A DNA stretch of 64,000 bases, from positions 620,001 to 684,000 of the forward strand of contig NZ_BSTT01000001.1 of NCBI RefSeq assembly GCF_030269685.1, in the 5' to 3' direction. The translations under genes and the position numbers were made by a program. Positions 1-7,978 of the stretch are shown here, in pieces (position 1 is the stretch's first letter; each line of letters begins with the position of its first letter). Origin of the DNA: Actinomycetospora sp. NBRC 106378 (GTDB lineage Bacteria > Actinomycetota > Actinomycetes > Mycobacteriales > Pseudonocardiaceae). The notes under the pieces are model-generated. The model was not told where the DNA came from. It saw only the letters and a list, made by a program, of their open reading frames with translations, and did no database searches.

Positions 1-1445
1 TCGTCGCGTTCCAGCGTGCCGTCGAGCCAGTCGGTGCGCGGCCGGGCGCCGATGAAGACGAACAGCCACTGCGCGTCGACCACCTCCTCGGAGCCGTCGC
101 GCCGGTCGCGCAGGGTCAGCTTCTCGAGGTGGCCGTCGCCCTCGGCGGCGACCACCTCGGTGCAGGTCCGCACCTCGATGTGCTCGACGCCCTCGATCTG
201 CTCGATGAGGTAGTGCGACATCGAGGCGCCCAGCGACTGCCCGCGCACCAGCATCACGACGCGTCGGGCGTAGCGGGCGAAGTTCATCGCGGCCTGGCCG
301 GCGGAGTTCGCGCCCCCGACGACGTAGACCGTCTCGTCGGTGCACGACGGCGCCTCGGTGGTCGCGGCGCCGTAGAACACGCCCTCCCCGGCGTAGGTCG
401 TCAGGCCGGGCACGTCGTCGAGCGTGCGGTAGGAGACCCCGGTCGCGAGCACCACGGCGTGCGCGGCGATCTCGGACCCGTCGTCGAACGTGAGCACCCG
501 GACGCCGCCGCGGATCCCGAGCCCGGTGACCGTCCTCGTCGTCAGGACCTCGACCCCGAACTTGACGGCCTGCCGGCGGGCCCGGTCGGTGAGCTGGGAG
601 CCCGAGACCCCGTCGGGGAAGCCGAGGTAGTTCTCGATGCGGCTCGACGTGCCCGCCTGGCCGCCGGTCGCGAGCGACTCGACCAGGACGGTCCGCAGCC
701 CCTCGGACCCGCCGTAGACCGCGGCGCCGAGCCCGCCCGGGCCGCCCCCGACGACCGCGAGGTCGTAGAGCTCGGCCGTGGCGTGGGTGGACAGGCCGAC
801 CTGCTCGGCGACCTCGGCGTCGGTCGGCTCGACCAGCGCGCGCCCGTCGCCGGTGACCACCACCGGCAACCGCTCGGCGTCGCAGCCGGCCGCCTCGAGC
901 AGCCGCGCGCCCTCGGGGTCGTCGGCGAGGTGGAACCGGAACGGCACCTGGTTGCGGGCGAGCAGGTCGCGCAGCTCGTAGGAGCGCGCCGACCAGCGGT
1001 GACCCACCACCCGCGTGTCGGTGGTCGGCCGGTCAGGAGCCCGTCGCCAGGCCTCGAGCAGCTGGTCGACGACGGGGTAGAGCTTCTCCTCGGGCGGGTC
1101 CCAGGGCTTGAGCAGGTAGTGGTCGAGGTCGACGACGTTGATCGCGGTGATCGCGGCATCGGTGTCGGCGTAGGCGGTGAGCAGCACCCGGCGGGCGCGC
1201 GGGAAGAGGTCCATGGCGCGCTCGAGGAACTCCACGCCGCTCATCCGCGGCATCCGCTGGTCGGCGAGGATCACCGCGACCTGCTCGCCGCGCAGGGCGA
1301 TCTCGCGCAGCGCCTCGAGGGCGGCCTCACCCGAGTCGGCCCGCACGATGCGGTGGTGCTCGCCGTACTCGCGGCGCAGGTCGCGGGCCACGGCGCGGGA
1401 GACGCCCGGGTCGTCGTCCACGGTGAGGATCACGGGGCGGGGCAC
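1..1445 (-). CDS. Response regulator-thioredoxin reductase-like fusion (3' end off window)
   Basis: The first ~481 residues are visible; the C-terminus lies beyond the window. An N-terminal receiver domain carries the acidic cluster VDDDP near residues 8-12, a phosphoacceptor Asp in LADQRMP and a Lys in YLLKPWD. A thioredoxin-reductase-like FAD/NAD(P) domain follows, starting near AVVGGGPGGLGAAVYGGSEG and with a second nucleotide motif VVGGANSAGQAA. The usual redox CxxC is absent: the segment before the NAD motif reads TEAPSCTDET, with one Cys. Known fusions of this type are thought to link phosphorelay input to a flavin oxidoreductase, but the substrate is unknown. GTG at 1445 is chosen because VILTVDDDP follows directly. 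Confidence 0.85.
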   Translation of the reverse strand, partial: MPRPVILTVDDDPGVSRAVARDLRREYGEHHRIVRADSGEAALEALREIALRGEQVAVILADQRMPRMSGVEFLERAMDLFPRARRVLLTAYADTDAAITAINVVDLDHYLLKPWDPPEEKLYPVVDQLLEAWRRAPDRPTTDTRVVGHRWSARSYELRDLLARNQVPFRFHLADDPEGARLLEAAGCDAERLPVVVTGDGRALVEPTDAEVAEQVGLSTHATAELYDLAVVGGGPGGLGAAVYGGSEGLRTVLVESLATGGQAGTSSRIENYLGFPDGVSGSQLTDRARRQAVKFGVEVLTTRTVTGLGIRGGVRVLTFDDGSEIAAHAVVLATGVSYRTLDDVPGLTTYAGEGVFYGAATTEAPSCTDETVYVVGGANSAGQAAMNFARYARRVVMLVRGQSLGASMSHYLIEQIEGVEHIEVRTCTEVVAAEGDGHLEKLTLRDRRDGSEEVVDAQWLFVFIGARPRTDWLDGTLERD

Positions 1446-1506
1446 GGACCCAGCCTAGGCTCGTCGTCGGGGACGGGCCCCCGCTCGACGGCGGCGGGAC
1501 CGGCGG

Positions 1507-2349
1507 TCAGTCCCAGCTCCAGCCGTCGTCGGCGAGGTCGACGCCGCCGCCCGAGGACCCGCCGGACACCTCGACGGTGTCCCGGATCGCCGCCAGCACG
1601 CTCAGCACGAACGCCGCGCCGGCCGGCGAGAGCTCCTCGGGGAGCCGCGCGCTCACCCGGTCCCGCGTGACGTCGGCCCTCCAGGCCCGGCCGAGGTCGT
1701 CGAGCAGGGTGCGACGCGGGGGGTGCCGCGCGACCCGGGTCCGCAGGCGGAGGAGCCGCCCGTCGACCTCGATCTCCCAGTCCTGCCACGGGCCCTCCCG
1801 GTGCGCCGACGCCGTCGCGACGACGTCCCGGCCGTCGAGCAGCTCGAACCGGTGCCCCTGCTGGTCGAGCCACCGGTCTCGGTCCCGGTCCCCGACGACG
1901 ACGGCGCGTCCCTCGCGCCGGTCCTTGCGGGACCGCCCGGGCCGCCTCCCGGGCCGCGTCACCGTGCCGGCGGGCCGGGCGTCGAACTCGAACGGGCGGT
2001 CCCCGGCCCCGGAGGTGAGCAGGACCGAGCGGATCCCGAGACCGTAGGTCCGGACGTCGTCGTCGACGCGGCTGTCGTTCGCCGCGCCGATCGCGACGCC
2101 GATGCCCGCGAGCAGGAGCGGCAGGGTGATCGTCAGGGCCACGAAGATGCCGATCCCGGTGTCGCTGATCCCCGTGCGCACCCAGGCCGCGAGCACCGCG
2201 GCGAGCGTCCCGAGCGCCGTCACCAGCAGCAGCACCCAGATGCGGAACACGAGGCTCGTGATCCGCTGGGGACGCCACCGCGAAGCCGGACCGCCGCCGG
2301 GCACGGACGGTGACCGCTCCAGGTCGAGGTCGCCCTGCACGCCGCTCAT
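1507..2349 (-). CDS. Two-TM membrane protein of unknown function
   Basis: A 280-residue protein. Residues ~1-25 are cytosolic, followed by two hydrophobic segments (about 30-55 and 65-90, rich in L, V, A, I). The soluble C-terminal two thirds has an Arg/Asp-rich stretch (RRPGRSRKDRREGRAVVVGD) and beta-strand-like patterns. The ATG at 2349 begins MSGVQGDLDLERS; an upstream extension of the frame would overlap the neighbouring membrane-protein gene and looks non-coding. It lies 58 bp downstream of that same-strand gene, so the two may be co-transcribed. I do not recognise a named family. Confidence 0.7.
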   Translation of the reverse strand: MSGVQGDLDLERSPSVPGGGPASRWRPQRITSLVFRIWVLLLVTALGTLAAVLAAWVRTGISDTGIGIFVALTITLPLLLAGIGVAIGAANDSRVDDDVRTYGLGIRSVLLTSGAGDRPFEFDARPAGTVTRPGRRPGRSRKDRREGRAVVVGDRDRDRWLDQQGHRFELLDGRDVVATASAHREGPWQDWEIEVDGRLLRLRTRVARHPPRRTLLDDLGRAWRADVTRDRVSARLPEELSPAGAAFVLSVLAAIRDTVEVSGGSSGGGVDLADDGWSWD

Positions 2350-2407
2350 GTCCCCGAGCGTGCCTCGTTGCTGTGACTCGGAGCAACCGGATTGGGCCGT
2401 TCGAGGG

Positions 2408-3091
2408 TCAGGTGAGCAGGGCGGCCACGATGAGACCCAGCCCGGCCACTCCGGACACGGCGCCGCCCCAGGCCCAGCGGCGCTGGAGCAGCAGCGAGTC
2501 CTCGCGCAGGGCGGTGGGGTCCCGCGTGGAGATGACGAAGTCGCCGACCTCGGGGCGGGCGATGACGAGCGTGCCGTCGCGGTCGTGGACCTCGCCGTGC
2601 ACGTAGAGCCCGGTCCCCGGGCGCAGCACCCACTCCTCGCGGACGATCCCGCCCTCGGCCGGGTCGAACGCGTGCACCTCCGCCACCTTCTCCGGCTGGA
2701 CCGCGACCGTGTCCTGCGGGTCGACGCCGATGTTGCCGGTCTCCTCGACGAGCACGAAGCGCCGGCCGGAGCTCTCCTCGAGCAGCAGGCGCGAGCCGCC
2801 GTCGTCGCTGTAGGGCGTCCGCACCACACGCCGCCACCAGACGCACTCGGTCCCGGTCTGCGGGGAGCGCAGCAGGCCCTCCTCCGCCGGGTGCGCGTAC
2901 CCGACCACCGCCGCGACCCGCCGGAAACCCCCGACGGTGCCCAGGTCGACGAGGGCCTGCTGCTCGACCTCGAGATCGGCGACCTCCGAGGTGGACGCGC
3001 CGATCAGGGCGTGCCGCTGGGCGACCCGGCGGTTGGCCGCGACGATGGCCGCGGCCGCGAGGGCGATGAGCACGATCCCGAACAGCAGCAT
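2408..3091 (-). CDS. GIDE-domain (E3-ligase-like) membrane protein
   Basis: A 227-residue protein. An N-terminal TM helix (MLLFGIVLIALAAAAIVAA) is followed by a soluble domain with a GIDE-like pattern: a 'sl' strand region, TGTECVWWRRVV, SGRRFVLVEETGNIGVDP, and EEWVLRPGTGLYVHGEV. A second TM helix closes the C-terminus (WGGAVSGVAGLGLIVAALLT). Bacterial homologues are named after the MULAN/GIDE ubiquitin ligase but lack its RING finger; none is seen here, so ligase activity should not be assumed. The ATG at 3091 has a GGGAG box about 7 nt upstream and fits better than the longer frame. Probably in a transcription unit with the next membrane gene. Confidence 0.72.
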   Translation of the reverse strand: MLLFGIVLIALAAAAIVAANRRVAQRHALIGASTSEVADLEVEQQALVDLGTVGGFRRVAAVVGYAHPAEEGLLRSPQTGTECVWWRRVVRTPYSDDGGSRLLLEESSGRRFVLVEETGNIGVDPQDTVAVQPEKVAEVHAFDPAEGGIVREEWVLRPGTGLYVHGEVHDRDGTLVIARPEVGDFVISTRDPTALREDSLLLQRRWAWGGAVSGVAGLGLIVAALLT

Positions 3092-3230
3092 GGGGGGGAC
3101 TCCCGTCGTCGTCCTTCCAGGGTCCATGACGACGGCTCGTGCTGCGGTAAAGCGCCGACCGTCACCCGACGGGAGGCCGACCGATCACCCTTCGGAGGGC
3201 CCGGCACGGCCGTCTACTCTGACCGGTGCC

Positions 3231-4004
3231 ATGAGCACCGTCTTCGTCGTCACCGGGACCTCCTCGGGCGTGGGTCGCGCCCTCGGGCAGTTCCTCTCCC
3301 GCCACGGGGTCACCGTGATCGGCCTCGACCGGCGCGAGCCGCCCGACCGCGAGATCGCGCACGTGCGGTGCGATCTCGCCGATCCGCGGTCGATCGACGC
3401 GGCCGTCGAGCGTCTCGACGACCGGGTCGACGCCCTCGCGAACGTCGCCGGGGTGCCGGGCACCTCGCCCGCCGAGACCGTCCTCGCCGTGAACTTCCTC
3501 GGCATGCGCCACCTCACCGAGCGGCTGCTCCCCCGCATCCAGCGCGGCGGGTCGGTGGTCAACGTGTCCTCGGCGGAGGGTCGGCACTGGGTCGCGCACC
3601 TGGCGGAGCTCCGGCCGCTGCTCGCGACCACCTCGTTCGACGAGGGCCTGCGCTGGTGCCGCGAGCGCCGCCCCGACCGGCCCGTCTACGAGCTGTCCAA
3701 GGAGGCCGTGCTCGCGTACACGACCGCCTCCTCCACGCTGACCTGGCCCGAGGGCATCCGCATGAACGGCGTCGCCCCCGGCCCGGTGCGCACTCCGCAG
3801 CTGCCGGAGGTCGAGCGCTCCATGGATCCCCGTCGGCTGGCCCGTCAGCGCACGGCCGCCGGACGGGACGCCGAGGCCGACGAGATCGCCGCCGTCGTCG
3901 CCTTCCTCATGTCCAACGAGAGCCGCTGGATCAACGGGCAGACGCTCGCCGCCGACGGCGGGGTCGCCGCGGCCACCACCTGGGCGGCGCTGCAGACCCG
4001 CTGA
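3231..4004 (+). CDS. SDR family NAD(P)-dependent oxidoreductase
   Basis: A 257-residue classical short-chain dehydrogenase. The Rossmann motif TGTSSGVG lies at ~8-15, the NAG-like motif is NVAGVPG, the catalytic Ser is in VVNVSSAEG, and YELSK supplies Tyr and Lys. The C-terminal SDR signature is WINGQTLAADGG. The domain resembles 3-alpha-hydroxysteroid dehydrogenase/carbonyl reductase types (a long insert between the Ser and Tyr motifs). The substrate cannot be read from sequence. A TACTCT hexamer ends 10 nt before the ATG, which suggests a short or absent 5' leader. It is divergent from the GIDE-domain gene. Confidence 0.88.
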   Translation: MSTVFVVTGTSSGVGRALGQFLSRHGVTVIGLDRREPPDREIAHVRCDLADPRSIDAAVERLDDRVDALANVAGVPGTSPAETVLAVNFLGMRHLTERLLPRIQRGGSVVNVSSAEGRHWVAHLAELRPLLATTSFDEGLRWCRERRPDRPVYELSKEAVLAYTTASSTLTWPEGIRMNGVAPGPVRTPQLPEVERSMDPRRLARQRTAAGRDAEADEIAAVVAFLMSNESRWINGQTLAADGGVAAATTWAALQTR

Positions 4005-4077
4005 GCGGGACCGTCACCTCGTCCCCCTCGGCCCGTTGTGTCGAAAAAGGGATCGACCGGACGGGTGAGGTGGCCGG

Positions 4078-4986
4078 GTGCGGCAGGGACGACGGATCAC
4101 GACGGTGCTCGCGGGCGCGGCACTCCTCCTGGGTGCGGTGACCGGCTCGGCCTGGGCCGACCCCACTCCACCGCCCGCCCCGCCGGTGCCCGGTGCGGTG
4201 ACCGTCCCCGGCCCCGCGATCCCCCTGCCCGCCCCGGTCGCCCTCCCGGACATGACCGCCGCGCTGGGCGGGTCGATCCACCCGGGGGTGCAGCTGCGCA
4301 CCGACGGCGCGCAATGCACCGCGAACTTCGTCTACACCGGCGGCGGGAGGACGTTCATCGGGCAGGCCGCGCACTGCTCGGGGACGGGCGCCGCCACCGA
4401 GACCGACGGCTGCACCTCGGCGTCCCTGCCGCTGGGCACGCCGGTCGAGATCAGCGGGGCGTCGAAGCCCGGGAAGCTCGTGTACAACTCGTGGCTCGCC
4501 ATGCAGGCCGCCGGCGAGAAGGACGCGGACGCCTGCGCCTACAACGACCTGGCACTGGTCGAGATCGACCCGGCCGACGTCGCGACGGTGTCGCCCGCGG
4601 TGCCGTTCTTCGGCGGGCCGACCGGGATCGACACCGACGGTCTCGCCGCCGGTGAGCGGGTGGCGAGCTACGGCAACTCCGAGCTGCGGGGCGGGGTCGC
4701 CGCCCTGTCGCCCAAGGTCGGTGCCGCGCTGGGTGACACGGGCAACGGCTGGAGCCACCCGGTCCTCACGCTCACGCCGGGCGTCCCGGGCGACTCCGGC
4801 AGCGGCTTCCTCGACGCGACCGGCCGGGCCGTCGGCGTGCTCTCGACGCTGAACCTGGCGCCCGCGCCGGGCTCCAACGGGGTCGGTGACCTCGCGCGGA
4901 TGCTCGCCTACGCGAAGGCCCACGGTGCTCCCGGCGACCTCGCGCTCGCCCTCGGCGGCCCGTTCCGGAGCCTCGGTCTCGTCTGA
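4078..4986 (+). CDS. Secreted trypsin-like (S1) serine protease
   Basis: A 302-residue preprotein. The Sec signal peptide has a basic start (MRQGRR), a hydrophobic core (TVLAGAALLLGAVTG) and a likely cut after SAWA. A Pro-rich linker (DPTPPPAPPVPG) precedes the chymotrypsin fold. The triad is visible: His in GQAAHCSG, Asp in YNDLALVEID, Ser in PGDSGSGF. Cysteines at CTANF, AAHC, GCTS and DACAY could form two disulfides. Start codon GTG. A strong convergent terminator follows the stop. Physiological substrate unknown. Confidence 0.85.
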   Translation: MRQGRRITTVLAGAALLLGAVTGSAWADPTPPPAPPVPGAVTVPGPAIPLPAPVALPDMTAALGGSIHPGVQLRTDGAQCTANFVYTGGGRTFIGQAAHCSGTGAATETDGCTSASLPLGTPVEISGASKPGKLVYNSWLAMQAAGEKDADACAYNDLALVEIDPADVATVSPAVPFFGGPTGIDTDGLAAGERVASYGNSELRGGVAALSPKVGAALGDTGNGWSHPVLTLTPGVPGDSGSGFLDATGRAVGVLSTLNLAPAPGSNGVGDLARMLAYAKAHGAPGDLALALGGPFRSLGLV

Positions 4987-4999
4987 TCCCCACGACGAC

Positions 5000-5034
5000 G
5001 AACGCCCCCGCTGCCGTCGGCAGTGGGGGCGTTC
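5000..5034. terminator. Bidirectional hairpin terminator
   Basis: A 16-bp stem (one G.T pair) with a 3-nt loop, arms 5000-5015 and 5019-5034, left arm starting GAACGCCCCC. It sits between the convergent protease and alcohol dehydrogenase genes, so it can end both transcripts. Confidence 0.8.
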
Positions 5035-5073
5035 GCGTTCCGCGGCGGGTCGGGGACGACCCGGCGTCGGGAA

Positions 5074-6123
5074 CTACTGGTCGAACGAGGCGATGTCGAT
5101 GACGAACCGGTAGCGGACGTCGGAGTCGACGACGCGGTCGTAGGCCTTGTTGACCTCGTCGACGGTGATCTTCTCGATCTCGGCGCCGATGTGGTGCTCG
5201 GCGCAGAAGTCGAGCATCTTCTGGGTGTCGCGGATGCCGCCGATCTTCGAGCCGGCCAGGCTGCGCCGGCCGTTGGCCAGCGAGAAGGCATGGATCGAGC
5301 CCGGGTTCGACGGGATGCCGACGTTGACCATGGAGCCGTCGAGCGCGAGCAGGGCGACGTACTTCTCGAGGTCGAGGTCGGCCGAGACCGTGTTGACGAT
5401 CAGGTCGAACGTGCTGTCGAGCGTCTCGAAGGTCGTCTCGTCCGAGGTGGCGTAGTAGTGGTCCGCCCCGAGCCGCTTGCCGTCCTCCTCCTTCGACAGC
5501 GTCTGCGAGAGGACCGTGACCTCCGCGCCGAGCGCGTGCGCGATCTTGACGCCGACGTGCCCGAGGCCGCCCATGCCGATGATCGCGACCTTCTTGCCGG
5601 GGCCGGCACCCCAGTGGGTCAGCGGGGTGTAGAGCGTGATCCCGGCGCACAGCAGCGGCGCGGCGACGTCGAGCTCGACGCCCTCGGGGATGTTCAGCAC
5701 GTAGTTCTCGTCGACGACGACCGACTGCGAGTAGCCGCCGAAGGTCTGCTCGCCGGTGTACTCGCGGGCGTTGTAGGTCTGCACCTCGCCCTTGGTGCAG
5801 AACTGCTCCTCGCCGGCCTTGCAGTTGTCGCACTCGCGGCAGGAGTCGACGAAGCAGCCGACGCCCACGCGGTCGCCGACCGAGAACTTGCTGACCTGGT
5901 CGCCGACGGCGGACACGGTGCCCGCGATCTCGTGGCCGGGCACCATCGGGAACTCCGCGCCACCCCACTCGTCGCGGGCCTGGTGGATGTCGGAGTGGCA
6001 GATGCCGGCGTAGGCGATGTCGATGACGACGTCGTGCGGCTTCGGGTCCCGGCGCTCGATGGTCGAGCGCTCGAGCGGCTTCGACGCAGCGTCGGTGACC
6101 AGGGCGGAGACGGTGGTCGGCAC
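5074..6123 (-). CDS. Zinc-dependent NAD(P) alcohol dehydrogenase (AdhC/CAD-like)
   Basis: A 349-residue medium-chain dehydrogenase. Catalytic zinc ligands fall in GICHSD and PGHE; the structural zinc is held by [15 protein letters not shown]. The cofactor motif is [17 protein letters not shown]. The family is the YahK/mycobacterial AdhC/cinnamyl-alcohol group, which reduces aldehydes, usually with NADPH. The GTG at 6123 (PTTVSALV) is preferred: it has an AAGGAAGG box ~9 nt upstream, and the frame beyond it is Arg/Pro-rich and non-conserved-looking. Monocistronic, convergent with the protease. Confidence 0.88.
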   Translation of the reverse strand: MPTTVSALVTDAASKPLERSTIERRDPKPHDVVIDIAYAGICHSDIHQARDEWGGAEFPMVPGHEIAGTVSAVGDQVSKFSVGDRVGVGCFVDSCRECDNCKAGEEQFCTKGEVQTYNAREYTGEQTFGGYSQSVVVDENYVLNIPEGVELDVAAPLLCAGITLYTPLTHWGAGPGKKVAIIGMGGLGHVGVKIAHALGAEVTVLSQTLSKEEDGKRLGADHYYATSDETTFETLDSTFDLIVNTVSADLDLEKYVALLALDGSMVNVGIPSNPGSIHAFSLANGRRSLAGSKIGGIRDTQKMLDFCAEHHIGAEIEKITVDEVNKAYDRVVDSDVRYRFVIDIASFDQ

Positions 6124-6351
6124 GGTCTGAGGACCTTCCTTCGGTCGACGGGGCCGATCCATGCGGGACCGGCCATCGTTCACCGACCGGTTGTCCACGA
6201 TTGAACGACCCGAACCGCGGGCGTTCGTCAGCTCACATCACGCAACTCCGCGGACCCCGCGCCGCGAGGGTGACGTGAGGCAGGAATCCGGGTGGCCGGG
6301 CCTGCCTGATGTAGCCCTCGCGGCGGCACGAACCGGCCCCGGACACACAGA

Positions 6352-6381
6352 AGCCCACCAAGCGTCTCCGCGAGGTGGGCT
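6352..6381 (-). terminator. Terminator of the tRNA cluster
   Basis: 8-bp arms (AGCCCACC / GGTGGGCT) separated by 14 nt, beginning 4 nt after the 3' end of tRNA-Phe. On the minus strand it is followed by a T-rich run (TTCTGTGTGT). Confidence 0.7.
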
Positions 6382-6385
6382 GAGG

Positions 6386-6459
6386 TGGCCAGGGGCGGGG
6401 TCGAACCGCCGACCTATCGCTTTTCAGGCGATCGCTCGTACCGACTGAGCTACCTGGCC
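6386..6459 (-). tRNA. tRNA-Phe (GAA)
   Basis: A 74-nt cloverleaf. The acceptor GGCCAGG pairs with CCTGGCC, discriminator A. Anticodon loop CTGAAAA, anticodon GAA. The T-arm carries GGTTCGACCC. CCA is not encoded. Third gene of a Glu-Asp-Phe cluster, ended by the adjacent hairpin. Confidence 0.95.
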
Positions 6460-6498
6460 GTGTCGGCCAGGTCCACGAGCGACTCCAGCACGACTGTG

Positions 6499-6572
6499 CG
6501 ACCCAGACGGGACTCGAACCCGCGACCTTCGCCGTGACAGGGCGACGCGCTAACCAACTGCGCCACTGGGCC
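6499..6572 (-). tRNA. tRNA-Asp (GTC)
   Basis: A 74-nt cloverleaf. Acceptor GGCCCAG / CTGGGTC with one G.T pair, discriminator G, anticodon loop CTGTCAC (anticodon GTC), T-arm GGGTTCGAGTCCC. CCA not encoded. Middle gene of the cluster, 39 nt upstream of tRNA-Phe. Confidence 0.95.
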
Positions 6573-6594
6573 TAGCTTGTGAAACTGTAGTGCG

Positions 6595-6667
6595 TACCCC
6601 CAACGGGATTCGAACCCGCGTTGCCGCCTTGAAAGGGCGGAGTCCTAGGCCACTGAACGATGGGGGC
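6595..6667 (-). tRNA. tRNA-Glu (TTC)
   Basis: A 73-nt cloverleaf. Acceptor GCCCCCA / TGGGGGT, discriminator A, anticodon loop CTTTCAA (anticodon TTC), T-arm GGGTTCGAATCCC. CCA not encoded. First gene of the Glu-Asp-Phe cluster, a common actinobacterial order. Confidence 0.95.
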
Positions 6668-6731
6668 TCGGTGCGAGAACCTTACCCCCTCCGGTGGTGA
6701 CCGGTCCGCTCCGTTGGGTGCAGGGAGAAGC

Positions 6732-7478
6732 TTACGGGACGGGATCCGGACCGCTCTCAGGCACCCCCGGCAACGGATTCCCGACGGGCAGCGACGCCAT
6801 CCCGCCGGCCGCCTCCCAGCGCTCCAACCAGGCCGGTTCCGCGACGCACCCGAGCAGCAGCTCCCACGACCGGACGGCCCGGTCGCGCAGGTCGGCCTGC
6901 CCCGTCGTCGCCGTGGAGACCACCCGGTGGCCGTTGCCGAGCGCCACGACGGTGCGCGCGAGGTCGCCTGCGTCGACGCCCTCGCGGAGCAGTCCCGCGT
7001 TCCGGGCGCGCCCGAGGAGGTCGAGGAAGACGTCGTCCCAGTACTGGTAGGCCCAGCGGAAGCGCTCCGGGCCGAGGACGCCCTCACCGACGGCGCGCAT
7101 CCCGCCGCGGACGTGGACGTCGGCGGCGAAGACGTCCGCGATCCCGATGGCGATCATGACGGACGTGGTCATCGGGTCGTGGCCGAGACGCTCGAACGCG
7201 GCGGTGATCTCCGGGAAACGCTGCTCCATGACGGCGACGACGGCGTCCGCCATCGCCTCCTTGGACGCGAAGTGGAAGTAGAGCGCGCCCTTGGTCACGC
7301 CGCTGCGAAGGAGGATCTTCGACAGGGAGGCGGCGTGGTAGCCCTCGGCGGCGAACTCGTGGGCCGCGGCGGTGAGGATCGCCTCGCGGGTCGCCACGGC
7401 GCGCGCCTGGCGGGGCGCCGGGCGGTGGGGCTCGCCGGGGCCGGTCGGACGGGCGGGCGGAGCAGGGACGTCGACCAT
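6732..7478 (-). CDS. ScbR/ArpA-like TetR-family regulator
   Basis: A 248-residue TetR protein. The HTH lies at about 27-75 (RQARAVATREAILTAAAHEF ... TKGALYFHFASKEAMADAVV). The N-terminal helix sequence and the C-terminal ligand-domain pattern (GGMRAVGEGVLGPERFRWAYQYWDDVF) resemble gamma-butyrolactone receptors such as ScbR/ArpA. No butyrolactone synthase (AfsA-type) gene is in view, so it is an orphan or pseudo-receptor here. A Pro-rich 25-residue N-terminal extension is unusual. It reads toward the tRNA cluster. Ligand and targets are unknown. Confidence 0.85.
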   Translation of the reverse strand: MVDVPAPPARPTGPGEPHRPAPRQARAVATREAILTAAAHEFAAEGYHAASLSKILLRSGVTKGALYFHFASKEAMADAVVAVMEQRFPEITAAFERLGHDPMTTSVMIAIGIADVFAADVHVRGGMRAVGEGVLGPERFRWAYQYWDDVFLDLLGRARNAGLLREGVDAGDLARTVVALGNGHRVVSTATTGQADLRDRAVRSWELLLGCVAEPAWLERWEAAGGMASLPVGNPLPGVPESGPDPVP

Positions 7479-7552
7479 GACGCTCTCACGCTAATCGCGG
7501 CGGGGCCGTCCCCGCGCGGCCGACGCGCCGCGCCCGGACGGTGTGCCTCGAC

Positions 7553-7831
7553 TCAGCGGCGGACGGGCGGCGGCTCGCCCGGTTCGCCGATGAGCCCGAG
7601 CATGTCGAGCAGGTCGCGGCAGTCCTCGGAGTCGAGGGCGTTGCGGGCGACCGCCATCCGGGCACGGTGGACCTGTTCCTCGCTGACCCGGTAGACGTCG
7701 GCGGCGGTCCGCTGCGCCGGCACCCCCGCGAGCGCACCCGACTCCGACCCGCGTGGGGCGGGGACGGACGTGGACGCCGCCTCCGGATGCGGTCCGGCCG
7801 GCCGTCGTCGTGGACCCGGTGTCACGTTCAT
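7553..7831 (-). CDS. Small protein of unknown function (92 aa)
   Basis: The N-terminal half is low-complexity (Pro/Arg/Ser). The C-terminal ~50 residues look folded and conserved: TAADVYRVSEEQVHRARMAVARNALDSEDCRDLLDMLGL, two predicted amphipathic helices. The ATG at 7831 has an AGGAGA box 4-5 nt upstream, which supports this start over the longer open frame. I know of no function. Confidence 0.6.
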   Translation of the reverse strand: MNVTPGPRRRPAGPHPEAASTSVPAPRGSESGALAGVPAQRTAADVYRVSEEQVHRARMAVARNALDSEDCRDLLDMLGLIGEPGEPPPVRR

Positions 7832-7978
7832 CCGTCTCCTGAACACCCGTTCCCTCGTCCGCCGCGAGGCAGGGCTGGACGCTACCGAGCACGCGCGCGC
7901 CGTGCAGCCCTCTCTCAGGGTGACCCGGGGACTCCTCAGGTTCGTGACACAGCGTGGCATCGCTGGTCACGAAGAGCG

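Noticed and set aside
129-1670. Long open frame on the plus strand opposite the response-regulator fusion
   Set aside because: Composition is His/Gly/Arg/Val-rich with no domain; it mirrors the minus-strand coding frame in GC-rich DNA.
6386-6667. tRNA cluster as an integration (att) site
   Set aside because: No integrase and no second copy of a tRNA 3' end seen nearby.
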